In this document: positions 36,898 through 48,800 of the stretch, piece by piece
Numbering within the stretch: the stretch's first letter is position 1
How the letters are laid out: every line of letters begins with the position of its first letter
Assembly (NCBI GenBank): GCA_907163345.1
Contig: CAJQUN010000470.1
Span: forward strand, 62,001 to 126,000
Direction: 5' to 3'
Source of the DNA: Haberlea rhodopensis
Lineage: Eukaryota; Streptophyta; Magnoliopsida; Lamiales; Gesneriaceae
DNA: 64,000 nucleotides
Position numbers and translations under genes: made by a program
The notes under the pieces: model-generated
Told to the model about the DNA's origin: nothing
The model's input: only the letters and a program-made list of their open reading frames with translations
The model's database searches: none

Positions 36898-37670
36898 CTA
36901 CTTGGGTCCAGAACGGATTAGCCCTTTGGGAACCCATACCTTTATCAGCTTTAGTGGCTTGTGTGTGTCTGGTGCGCGGTGAGCTGATCTGTTTCGATGT
37001 TGTGTGTGATAATGTGTGCGATATGGAAACCTTTGATTCTCATAGGGTAGTCTATATCTTCGTTGAACTGGTTTTGAATTATAGTAATTGTATTGTCTTC
37101 CTTGCCTTAGATCTTGCACCTTTAGATTTGGTCTGAAATACGCAAAGCTTGCTGGTGCCTTTTCTTTGGCTTGGTTAACATATCGAATCCCTTTTCTCAA
37201 ACCTTGATTCATGAAAGAGACTCCCGTTTGAATTGTAGGTGCTTCAGTCTCATATACTGTGCTGGATTTAACAAATGTCATTTGTTTGATTTTGTTCTTT
37301 ACCAGCAACAGTTCAGATTCATCTTTGGTACAGTCTTTGATATCAAAGCCTATGCCGGTAACATCACCGACATTTCTTTGTACCTCTTGCAATTCTTCCA
37401 ATGATGTTCTGGATTTTGTCCATGTTTTGAAGATATGAGAAAGCTTAGCATTTTGTGTGCTAATTCTCTTATTTTCTTCATGGAGCTGATCGTAAGAGAT
37501 TTTTAACTTATTCAGCTCGATCTGTAGATTATTGCACTCGCCCAGCTCAGAGCAGCTTGGTTTGATGTGCTCATCCATTTGATCATTGGCTTTAGCTTTA
37601 TTTTTCTCAAATGATTCAGCTAAGAGTCTATAATCATTAGCCATGTCTTGTAGTGCGGACATTAGCTCTT
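36898..37670 (-). pseudogene. gag: SIRE-like Gag C-terminal part
   Basis: Open frame on the minus strand upstream of pol. It begins with a strong heptad pattern (ALQDMANDYRLLAESFEKNK, then LQIELNKLKISYDQLHEENK), predicting coiled coil. A basic Tyr/Arg/Gln-rich region follows (QGRQYNYYNSKPVQRRYR, HTQHRNRSAHRAP), ending in WVPKGLIRSGPK then a stop near 36898. No CCHC knuckle is seen in this fragment. Its upstream part is cut off by the LTR of element F at about 37671; the exact joint is uncertain by a few tens of bases. Confidence 0.7.
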
Positions 37671-39155
37671 TGTTAGTAATCCTAAGAGCATACAACGCAG
37701 CGGAATAAAATTTTGGATTACTAGAAAATGGATCTATACATAGGGATTCATATCGGATAAAGGAATTACAAAAGTCTCACCCTTGTAGCGTGTTTGAGCC
37801 GATTCCACGGAGCAGCACCACGTCCAACGTCTCCTTTGAGTCACTAGCAAAACTTGTCTAGTTTTGCCTCCACGGTATCCACACGATCAAATCAGGTGAA
37901 GGGATAGTTTAAGAACAAGTTGCTAGACAAGTTCTTAAACCGGAACAAGAAGCACACTCGATTCCAAATCGATCAATGGCACACAACACCGCAACTCACT
38001 TCGGCTATGAAGAAGCCGTGAGAGATTGGAGTGGTCGGCGGCCGTGTGGCTTCTTAGAGTTTAGGTTGTGATATGATGTGTTAATCTAATTAATCACCAT
38101 GCAATCAAATTATATATGATTAATTAAAGGCTTTCATAAAGCCTCATGGGCTTAAGCCCATGATTTAATTAATCATTATGATTATTAATTAAGACTCCTC
38201 TTAATTATTTAATTCATCCAATGAATATAATTTCCCTTCTCGATTTAATCTTTGTGCGACCCGATAGGATCTTGTAATGTTGGTAGTGACATAAAATCTC
38301 ATTTTATGTCGCAAGCAAGGAGCGGTGTCTAGCAACACATCGAGGCTACCCAAATTACAAGAATGTCAATGACTCGACATAACCTATAGAACTTGTGATA
38401 ATATTAACCATGTAACTTAATCCCTTTGTCCTTTGTGTTTAGATTGAACACGAGTCATGGAATAGTCATACTCGTATATTCAATCTCTATTTCTTGATCC
38501 CCAAGTAGAACTAGAATAAACGAATAAGCTCGATATCTCATATCGACTCATTCGAGCATGGCCATGCATTTTAGTTCTCACTTGATCAAGGGCCAAACAC
38601 ATCTCCTGTTATATAGGAGGGACAAATCCTATCTCGATCAGTCAACATCCCTCTACATAATTCGTAGTGTATCCAATAGTCGCCTTTATAGATTACCCTG
38701 TTACGGGTAACGTTTGACGATATCAAGATACATAACTCCTTATGTTGGGATCTCTGATGATCACAAGTCGTAAGGATTACATACATTATTATCACTATGA
38801 GAATTGCATATGACGATCATATAACTATCCATGTTGCATTCTCATGGTGGGTCTGTCCAGTACATCGTTCTCTAACATGTACCCATATGTTGATTTGATA
38901 TCTCATATCAATGAACAATTCATCGATCAACACATACTAGTCTCTACGGATTATCATTATCCCTATTCATGATAATACTTGACTAGGGACATCTTTAAGA
39001 ATAATACAATTAATTCTAAGGACATTAACATATATATTAATTCACGTTGCACAGTTAAAAGAATAATATATAATAATGAATTGCCATTCATAAAATCATA
39101 AACATTGTATGTCAAAACAATCATCAAATGATTTGTCTTAGGGCATATCCCAACA
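37671..39155 (-). mobile_element. 3' LTR of copia element F
   Basis: On the minus strand it begins TGTTGGGATATGCCC at 39155 directly after the polypurine tract. It probably ends ATTACTAACA at 37671, giving terminal TGTT/AACA, a length of about 1485 bp. An alternative end near 37697 (CCGCTGCGTTG) cannot be excluded. Non-coding. Confidence 0.75.
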
Positions 39156-39168
39156 AATCTCCCACTTG
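39156..39168 (-). other. Polypurine tract of F
   Basis: The minus strand reads CAAGTGGGAGATT immediately upstream of the LTR start, overlapping the bases just after the pol stop codon (39171-39173). Confidence 0.8.
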
Positions 39169-39170
39169 CA

Positions 39171-40848
39171 CTAAGACCACTCAGACATATACCTAATGCC
39201 TAGAGATCTAGTATGACGATCATGCTTCTGCTGTGACAGTGGCTTCGTCAATGGGTCAGATACATTATCATCTGTTGGTACTTTGCATATTTTAACATCT
39301 CCCCTTTCAACGATTTCTCGAATGAAATGGAAACACCTAAGTATGTGCTTGGATCTTTGGTAAGATCTTGGTTCCTTAGCCAATGCGATCGCTCCATTGT
39401 TGTTACAATAGAGTTCTATCGGATCTTTAATGCTAGGCACCACTCCAAGTTCAGAAATGAACTTCCTCATCCAAACAGCTTCCTTTGTTGCATCTGAGGC
39501 AGCAATATACTCAGCTTCCGTTGTAGAATCAGCTACTGTTTCTTGCTTTGAACTCTTCCAGCTCACAGCACCTCCATTTAGGCAATACACATATCCAGAT
39601 TGCGATCGAAAATCATCTTTGTCAGTTTGGAAGCTTGCATTAGTGTAACCCATTACATTGAGCTCTTCCTCACCTCCATAAATCAAGAATGTATCCTTAG
39701 TCCTTCTCAAGTACTTCAGGATGTTCTTGACAGCAATCCAGTGACCTTCACCTGGATCAACTTGATATCTGCTCGTCATGCTCAAAGAATACGATACATC
39801 GGGACGAGTACATATCATGGCATACATGATAGATCCAATAGCTGACGCATATGGAATCTTACTCATGCGTTGTCTCTCATCTGGTGTTGAAGGACACTGT
39901 TCCTTCGAGAGATAAATACCATGTGTCATAGGCACGAATCCTTTCTTTGATTCTTGCATGCTAAACCTTTTAAGCACTTTGTCTATGTATGTACTTTGAC
40001 TCAGACCAAGAAGCCTTCTTGATCTACCTCTATAGATCTTGATTCCTAATACATAGGTGGCTTCTCCCAAGTCTTTCATCGAAAAGCAATTCCCTAGCCA
40101 AATCTTTACAGATTGTAAGGCAGGGATATCATTTCCAATGAGAAGTATGTCATCTACATATAACACTAGGAAAATGATTACGCTCCCACTGACCTTCTTG
40201 TAGACACAAGGTTCATCTTCGTTTTTGATAAAACCAAACTCTTTGATTGCATCATCAAATCGAAGATTCCAACTCCGAGAAGCTTGCTTCAATCCATAGA
40301 TGGATCGTTGTAGCTTGCATATCTTTCCAGCATCCTTTGGATCGACAAAACCCTCGGGCTGTGTCATGTACACATCCTCGAGCAGATTTCCATTAAGGAA
40401 AGCTGTTTTGACATCCATCTGCCAGATTTCATAATCATGAAATGCAGCTATTGCAAGTAAGATCCTTATGGATTTAACCATGGCCAGTGGTGAAAAGGTT
40501 TCATCATAGTCAATACCATGAATTTGTTTGAATCCTTTTGCAACCAGCCGACCTTTATAGGTTTGTACGTTACCATCCATATCGGTCTTTTTCTTGAAAA
40601 TCCATTTGCACCCTATGGGTCGTACCCCTTCAGGTGGATCAACCAAAGTCCATACTTGGTTTGCATACATGGATTCCATCTCAGATTTCATGGCCTCTTG
40701 CCATTTCTCAGAATCAGTGCCCATTATAGCTTGTTGATAAGATGACGGCTCATCCTCATCAATAAGTAGTAAGTCACCTTGTTGAGTCACAAGAAATCCA
40801 TATCTTTGTGGCTCCCGGTGTTCTCTTACAAACCTACGCTGGGCTTGT
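39171..40848 (-). CDS. pol: Element F pol: RT and RNase H fragment
   Basis: An uninterrupted copia pol C-terminus of about 559 codons from the D2 insertion at 40848 to the TAG at 39171. Domains in order: a linker with QRYGFLVTQQGDLLL, RT with CKWIFKKKTDMDGN, KGRLVAKGF, WQMDVKTAFLNG, RSIYGLKQASRSW and the intact catalytic LYVDDILLIGND, then RNase H with WKSSKQETVADSTTEAEYIA and SDPLTKPLSQQKHDRHTRS. Two RNase H positions that are Asp in relatives read Asn here (MGYTNASFQ and LYCNNNGA), both explainable by G-to-A changes, so RNase H is probably inactive although the frame is open. The upstream pol lies beyond D2 and is outside the window. It looks like a different copia lineage from the SIRE-like host (perhaps Tork/Angela-type, uncertain). 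Confidence 0.9.
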
Positions 40849-42771
40849 TGTAATGCCTCGAATTGTTGTATACACGTGTGATATGATTATGGTGTAATTA
40901 TATCACTTAGCGGTATAATAATGGGGGTTCGGGTGGAACCAAGAAAGAATTAAAACATGTGTGAAATGATATATGGAAAGGAATGAAACATGATGTACAA
41001 AATGTAGTGCAAAGATATGATTTGAACTAGTAAGCATTTGATTATGCATGTGAATTTACTTGCAATTGGAATTGCATTTGAATTTGGAGTTCATTTCATG
41101 TACATATTACTTAACATGTAATTACCTTTAAATGGCATGATAGCAAGTGAATTAGGGAACTAAGGATCTATATCAAGTGGATTAGGGAGGTAGAATCACA
41201 TACTAACACCACTTTCACCTCAAAAATCTCTACAAAGCTCCTCTCCAAACCCTTAGAGCTTTTGTTAGTTGAAGCTTGGTTTTTCACTTGTGATTTGAGC
41301 TAGGAAGTTAGGTGAAGTGATTTTCTTCACATCTTGGTAAGAATTCATAGCTTTATACTTGAATTATGTCATTGGTGTTGTATATGTGAAGTAAACTATT
41401 CAAGTGTTCATATGAAGAATCATATCATGTTTATATGCTTTGAATTGGAATCTATGATGTTGGAATCATGTTAATATGTTCCTAGAGATTGCAAGAAACA
41501 TGTTGTAATGTTGAATTCGAGTTGTAGGAGAAGGGCTAGGAGGATAAGCTCAAAATCGCCATGGTTTCAAAATTTTATCATCGACCGATCGATCGCTGGA
41601 GCGTACCGATCGATCGGTAAAACAGGGGAAAAGTTAAGGCGGTGTATGTACCGATCGATCGCTGAAAGCGACCGATCGATCGGTACAATGCCGTAGCATT
41701 TTTGAGAATTCAACTATTTAAGCGATCGAGCTTTTGACCGATCGATCGCTAGGGTTAATTGTTTGGACCGATCGATCGCTAGGATGACCGATCGATCGGT
41801 AGACTTAAAATGTATTTTATTGTTAGAATTTGAGTTTAATGCCTATGATAACATGATATATTATTTGCATTGTTGTAGCACCATCACAAGGGACAGGACA
41901 ACGAGGCAATTAGCCTGGGACGACTGATTTATCTCGTTTTTGTCGCTTTTCAGGTACGTGTTGACGTACGGAGTATAGATATGATGTGATGATGATGTTA
42001 TGGTTTTGATATCATATGATTTATGTTATCTTGTGTCATATGATTGGTAGTTCATATGCATGTTCATACATGGATTTCATATGATTGGGATAGAGGCCTT
42101 GATAGATATGTGTATATGCTTTGGTGAGATCATTGCCTCGATAGATATGCCTGGTGTGGTATATGCTTTGGCTGGGATCGTTGCCATGATAGATATACTA
42201 CATATGCTTTGGCTTGAGAGATATACGCCTGGTGTGGGTATATGCTCTGGCTATTGTCACAGATGAGCATGGTACTATGATATGTGCTGCTAATATGAAG
42301 ATGTGATGTGGTTCCACTGACATATTGAGCTGAATAGGCATATCATATGGGGCTCGTGATAATAGGGTGTCTCTTGGACATGTCATGACATAGTGCATTT
42401 GTGGATGCATGATACAGAACATTCACGTTAGATGATTTATTTGTGCTTTATCATTGATATTGATATTGTGGTTTGATATTGCATTGAGATAATTGTTATC
42501 TATACTCATTGTGTGAATGATTCTGTAGGGACTCATAGACGTGGGGAGCGTGAGTCATAATTTCCGCTGCGAGAGAGGAACCACTGCATAGGGGTTATCT
42601 TGTAATAGGTTGTTACTTTTATATGTGATGTATAGTTGGTTAAGATTTTGTAAACCATGTAACAACTTAACTAGTAAGATAATCTAAATTAGTGCATGTT
42701 ATTACTTAATTCAGACTCACATATGTATGTTTAATTGAATACATAATGGATTAAGTAAAGAGGACCCCACA
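40849..42771 (+). mobile_element. 5' LTR of Ty3-type element D2
   Basis: LTR of 1923 bp, TGTAATGCCTCG ... GGACCCCACA, clearly related to the D1 LTRs. The GATCGATC array is at 41585-41799 and GTACGT/ACGTAC at 41954-41969. It is inserted in the pol of F after CTTGT (40844-40848); the partner target repeat is outside the window. Confidence 0.92.
41585..41799. repeat. Array of GATCGATC palindromes (LTR D2)
   Basis: Seven CCGATCGATCG(C/G) copies plus one degenerate copy (AGCGATCGAGC) in 215 bp, 736-950 bp from the LTR start. Outer bases differ from D1 (C instead of G at the left), yet the core and position are kept. Confidence 0.95.
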
Positions 42772-42945
42772 TTAGTGGTATCAGAGCAGTGGTTCGAGAA
42801 CGGGGTGAACATGGGTAGAGGCAGTGTATTAGGGAGTTACCTAAACACTTTGAGAATGGTAATATCATGTTAGGATTTGGAATATGATGTTATTCTAACA
42901 TGTTATATACTTGTAAATGTTATTGTTAACACTTGATCTACAGCT
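42772..42945 (+). promoter_or_regulatory. D2 leader with primer binding site
   Basis: TGGTATCAGAGC at 42776-42787 (initiator Met tRNA), four bases after the LTR. The rest of the leader to the gag ATG is non-coding. Confidence 0.9.
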
Positions 42946-43356
42946 ATGACAGACAGAGGGTATCATGAGGATGTTGGGGATGCCTTGAGTGGCAATGCTA
43001 GTGTGAGGATGGTGCCTGTGCCACCACCACCGATTGAGCAAGGGCCAGTGGAACAGGTACTGTTGCCTGGAGAATTGACTTTGACGCAGTTTCTGAGTTA
43101 TCAGCCACCTAGGTTTGAGGGGACTGAATCAGGGGAACTGTCAGAGGAGTGGCTAGAACGTGTGGAACAGATATTTGTTTCAGCACGTGTGCCAAGACTG
43201 CTTGGTTACGTTTAGCTGAATTCCAGTTAGCCAAGAAAGCTATAATGTGGTGGAAATCCACAGTGCTTGAGTTGAGGGCTCAAGGACAGACAGTTAACTG
43301 GGATGTGTTTAGAACGAAGTTCTTGGAGCATTATTTCTCTGTTGCTGCAAGGCAGA
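42946..43356 (+). pseudogene. gag: D2 Gag, N-terminal part (frameshifted, cut by B3)
   Basis: Starts at ATG 42946 (MTDRGYHEDVGD) with the same order of landmarks as the gag of A: proline-rich stretch, LTQFLSYQPPRFEGTESGE, WLERVEQIFVSA. A one-base loss near 43187 shifts the frame. The adjacent frame then continues with TAWLRLAEFQLAKK, MWWKSTVLELRAQG and FRTKFLEHYFSVAARQ up to the B3 insertion at 43357. The protein resumes at 58391, next to the second target-repeat copy. Confidence 0.88.
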
Positions 43357-45838
43357 TGTGATGACCAGGGATTATAGGTGTTAATCCCGTAGTGTTAATA
43401 ATCCCTAAAGTGGTTTTACGTGGCGATTTGGAATTTAATCGAGGTGTTAGGCCTTCTGGGCTCGTTTATTTGGGTAGTTGGGATCGTTGGATCCAGAGGT
43501 TGAGATTGTATTCTCATTTGGGTGAAAAACGTAAGAGTTAGGTTTTTGTTGTGTCTCGGGATCTCGGGTGCTGTGTGAGCATTGGTAGGGGATTTTGGAG
43601 TTAGAGAGAGAGTTTTTGAAAACAGATGATTTTTAATGAATCATGATGTATTTGTGGGGCTATTAATTTTTCGGGGTATTTTTGCTATAAATACCAATTG
43701 AACCCAAAATTTTAGAAATTATTTCATTTCAGCCCCAAATTCCTCTCTCTCTCCCCGCATACGATTTTCCCGTCGCCCCCCAGCTCCAGCCGCTTCAGGC
43801 GCTTCGTCCGCCGCCGTCCGGCCGCCGTTCGCCGCGTGCGACCTATCACCGGCTTCGTCTCGTCGAGGCGCAGCTAACCCCTCCGTCAATTCGAAGTTTC
43901 GTCGCGTTTTGAAGTCGAATTTTGGCTGGAGGCGTCGATCCCCAATTTCTAGGGTTCGTCGATTTTCGTCCGATTTCTTCCGATTTTCGATTGGGTAACC
44001 TACCTTACCCCTTTTTCGTCATTTTCGTGTATTTCCCTGCCATTATTGTGTTCGAATTTGATGAATTTTAAGGGTTCGAATTTAAGGGCTTGTTTGGGTT
44101 CGAATTTAAGGGGGTTGAGTTCGAAAATTGGGGGTTTTTTGGGGGTGTTGATTCTTGCTTGGATAGCTTAATTCTCATTTTAGATGAATTATGGTATTAT
44201 TTGGGTTCGAAATTGTGAGATTCGGGTTCGATTTTTGTAGGGTATTCTTGAACAAATTTCGATATTGTCTCATTTATTTCCCTCCCTGCATGTACCCTGC
44301 CCCGGGTCTTTTAAGAGGTTAATTGTCGTGTGTTGACAATATTTTGAGGGTTATAGGTGTGCTTGAGCATGGGTTACATGTTCGTAAATAATTGTGAATT
44401 ATTTATCGTGTTAGCACATCATTCCTCGGGGCATGGAACTCGAGCAAGGTTTGGCTCGGACTTCGGTGATTTAAGGTACGTGCGACGTACGAGCATTTCT
44501 ATATATTTGGGCATTTGTGAATGCATAATGAAATTTGATTTCATTGAATAATCGCGCATGAGGATTATATATATATATGTTGATATAGCCAAGGAATGAC
44601 CCAAATCTTGATATCGCCGCTTGTAGCGTGCGTGACACTAGAGTAGGATGACTCTTACATGATATATGGGGTACTGGGTTTATATGACCATTGTAGGGCA
44701 TTTGAGATGCCTGAGAATGATCGTGGGATCATGTATTCATTATAAGACATTTGAGATGTCTAGGTATAATGAAGAATTGGTAAAATAAATGCTAGGCATT
44801 TGAGCTATCTGTGATTGATAGCGAGGTTGTGAAATCAGTATTAGATATTGAGATATCTATATTTGCATGTTTAATGAGTTTGCAACCACTATCTGTTGAT
44901 ATTCGAGTATTAGGCATGCGATGAGTTATCAATGCGTTGATTTACTGATTTTTGAGATTTGATGAGTTTGATGATTGTGAGAACAGGGACAGTACACGGA
45001 ATCCCGGATGAGGATGTTGCCATCCAGGGAGTATCATTTAAAATTCATTTATATTTACTTGTGTTGTAAATTATGAATTTCATTATTGTGATTATGAGAT
45101 TTTGTGTATTGGTATGCTCACCCCGTTGGGGGCTGTCTCTGTTGGGGCAGGTGAACAGGTGCATCGATGGCTGTGGAGCTGAGCTCGAGCTGTTGATTGG
45201 ATGTACTCACAGGATCGTGGTACCATGGCATGATGGAGCACGGTATCGTATAGAGTACTTATATACACCCGAGGTTTATATACACATTTATGATGCTCGC
45301 ATGTGAGCACGGACATTCTTGTATATGGGTTGTATATAAAGGCATGAGCCTTGCTCTCTTTCATTATATGTTGCATGCAATTGTGGTAGAATTGCTAATG
45401 ATATGAGAGTCGTTAGTGTATTATGTGGGTGTTGAGACCCATTTATGTCGTCATATGTGTGGTGTCTTCCCTGGCTGGGAATTTACTTGGTATTACTGCT
45501 TTCTGATGAGTATTATGTTTTCCCTGGCCGGGAATTATGATTGTGTGTTGTGCTTTTATTTCGGGATAGCTCTATTTATGGGGAGACTCTGCCCAAATTT
45601 TTATAAAAGTCCACAATGTGAAAAGTGGCAAAAAGGGATGGTATTGGGCGAACTTTGTGAGTCTATTTCGTTGTTAGGCTGATGACCTTATAACATTGAG
45701 TGTTAAAGGAATTTTTTTGTAATTGCCATGCAATGATAAAGTATCATCTGAGCTTCCCGATTGGCTTTTTATTGAAAGCATGTGCCACACATAGTGGTTA
45801 ATACACTAATTAAGGGTTAAGGGCTTGGGGTCCTTACA
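43357..45838 (+). mobile_element. B3 LTR 1
   Basis: 2482 bp. TATAAATA at 43686-43693 with GC-rich leader 43760-43880. Verified stem-loops in the 3' half: GTACGT/ACGTAC 44476-44490, GGCAT/ATGCC 44697-44711, GACAT/ATGTC 44746-44760, AGATAT/ATATCT 44843-44858, TGCTC/GAGCA 45294-45309, AAGGC/GCCTT 45339-45352, TTCCC/GGGAA at 45467-45481 and 45520-45534. It differs from LTRs 2 and 3 at several sites (for example near 43492, 43530 and 44130). Confidence 0.93.
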
Positions 45839-48800
45839 TTATTGGTATCAGAGCAGTGGTTGCTCTTTGGGGCTGTTAAGGGCCTAAGAAGTTATTGATA
45901 GCACATACTTATGCATGATGGCATTAATGTTGTACGACATAACCAATTGTTTATGTGCTTTTATGATATAAAAAGTGGTATTGCTAATCAGTGTGATTGC
46001 AGGAATCGTGTGGAACACGATAGGATGGCATTAATAGTGATGTCTGGCACTCCGTGTGTTATGTGCCAAGGAATCTGATTTTGTAAGAGAATCAGGTAAA
46101 GGGATATTTCCGAGGTAAGTCTTGGTATACGTATTGACTGCAAGTGGTTGCATTTATGCATTGGATGATTGCTGCATAGCGTATATGGCTATTGTTGCTA
46201 ACCATGATGGTTGCAGGTTACAGGAAATATGGAGTACGTAAGCGACGTACGGGTATCCCAACGGTAACATGTATTCATGTTTGTCTGTGTGACACATGAT
46301 GAATGCAATGTGATGCATTACGGTTATGATACATGTTATTATGCATTGTTGTTGCATATTATGCATTGTTGTTGCATATTGTGATGTGGAATAAAGAGGT
46401 GTATTCCACGAGTCAGGGCGATCACAGTTAAGGTTTTAATGCTTACTCTTTATCGCTGCGCATGTGGAGCGGGAGGGGGGAGGCTCGCTGGCACATGGAG
46501 GCGAGGTATACCATATTGAGCGGGGAAGCATTAACATAACTGATGATGACTGACTCAAGAAAGGATGATGATGCATTCCTTTGTGATGACACGGATGATA
46601 GCGGTGATGTGTCCCGCTGTGTCGATTTATATTCATTTCATTGTGATGACACGGATGATAGCGGTGATGTGTCCCGCTGTGTCGATTTATATTCATTTCA
46701 TTGTGATGACACGGATGATAGCGGTGATGTGTCCCGCTGTGTCGATTTATATTCATTTCATTGTGATGACACGGATGATAGCGGTGATGTGTTCCGCTGT
46801 GTCGATTTGTATTTATAGCGACGGTTCATTCCGCTATATTGATTGGCGAGGGTTCATTCCGCCAGGTGTATTTATAGCGATGGTTCATTCCGCTATATTG
46901 ATTGGCGAGGGTTCATTCCGCCAGGTGTATTTATAGCGACGGTTCATTCCGCTATATTGATTGGCGATGGTTTATACCGCCGGACACGGATGATAGCGGT
47001 GATGTTTCCCGCTGTGTCGATGATGATGATTCACCTCTTTGTGATTATTGGCGATGATTCGTGCCGCCGTATATATAGATAGCGATGCCTCTTTCCGCTA
47101 TTATGTGGACGATGATTCATGCTCAGGTGTATAGCGAGGTTTCATGCCACTTATTATATGACGAGGTGTCATGCCGTCGATTCTATAGCGAGGGATTGTG
47201 CCGCTATGTACTCAGCAGAGGATTTTGCCGCCTTCGAGCGATGGGTGCTGATTACGTACTATTATTGAGCGACGGAGACAGGTATACCGCCATATTGATA
47301 GCGATGAGGTATGAGATATTGCTATTCTATTAGCTTTATTGTAGCCGGCATGCGTAGATATACATGTCTTATTATGCCTATTTTACTAGCATGATGGTGG
47401 ATGACATGTATCGTCACTAGTTGACGATGAGTTGGCATGTATCGTCACGGGATGACGATGACGATGGTGTAGGAGATGTCTTATTAGACATGCATCATCG
47501 TTACGATGATCAATGCGTTGTGTATATGTATTCAGTGGTATGCCTTGGGTGCCAGTACCGAGCACAAGGTGGTGTGTGCGGCACCGATTGACGTGACCCT
47601 TATACCGAGCGGGTTGCTCGAGGAATGGATGGATGCGTTGTACATGTGATTGTACCGCAGCTTACGTTGGGGTGATCATATTACGAGTGGTGATACCCTT
47701 GAGGTATGCTCGTTGGAATGGCTTTTGGCCATGTAATTTGACGACAGGAGTAATCATGAGGAAATTACTCGCTTTCTGTCGATGTGACATGTGGTAGACA
47801 TGGTCACACCACCCATGAGGGTGTAGGATGAGTCCTAAGGAAGTAGGACCAGGTTATGTTAAGTACATAGGGACATTGGAGTGTCCAGGGTATATCGGCA
47901 TTAGAGGAATGTTGGATAAAGACCCACTACTCTATTGAGTTTTCTTCCCACAGTATGATATACCATGTGGAAACGTCCATCTTATTGGTAGGTTTGAGGT
48001 GAACCTAGAGAGGCAGCGACCAGTTTGTCTGTCGTGTGTGTGCAGCACCATGAAGGGCTTGTTAGAGCCGTTATACTGCTCGTTGGAACCAAGTTGGCAA
48101 ATCGTAAGGCGATACGATGTGGATTGTGGTGGACCCTAGTAGTCACCATGTCATTTGAGACTGAGGTTGTGCATGCCTCACTGAAACGTGTATACGTTTG
48201 TGTTTAATCTTGGTGAGACTTGTCTGGGACAGCTCAGGATGTTGGAGTACCAACAAGAGAGTCATCAGGTCGTTATTGACTCAATCTAAGGGAATCCGTG
48301 TATTTGGGATGCGATGGGTGTTATTGTATCCAGTTTTTCCGAACAGTGGTTCGAGACTAGTGGATCTCGAGTTCGACGGCACTTCCCTTGTGAGGAAGGG
48401 GGTAGAACTATACCTATTTGGGGAATCTTTGAAAGATTCGGTAAGTTGGTGCATGTGGTGTTGATTTTGAGAATCACGCCGTGTTGTTGATCGTCGATTT
48501 TCATTCTCCACTGGATGGGAGACTCAGGATTGACGGTTGTGTTTGCGGCTTAAGGGTATGTTGTAGATACCTGAGCCAAGTGCATTGAGTATGCATGTGG
48601 TGTTCGTGCTGAGGCAGGTATACCGATGAGTATACGGATGCCAGTTGTTGATTTCCTTCCTGTCAAGCATAGAGTTATGCTATTTTAGGATGGTTAAATC
48701 TCTGATGAGAGATATGGAACACCTTGAGATTGGGAATCTCCATGGCACGATGATCATGAGGGATAATCGTGAAGTTAGTTGACTTCCCTTGAGGAGGGAT

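Noticed and set aside
37671..37697. Exact end of the F LTR and its target duplication
   Set aside because: Two plausible ends (37671 and about 37697) exist and the other flank is outside the window, so no target repeat is claimed.
46581..46820. Regular 60-bp repeats resembling a CRISPR array
   Set aside because: The whole 60-bp unit repeats with no unique spacers, in a plant retrotransposon. It is a minisatellite.
48698..48720. CTGATGAG as a hammerhead ribozyme core
   Set aside because: No GAAA partner or third helix is visible. The bases belong to the ATCTCT/AGAGAT stem-loop. The CTGATGAG near 16537 also lacks the rest of the core.
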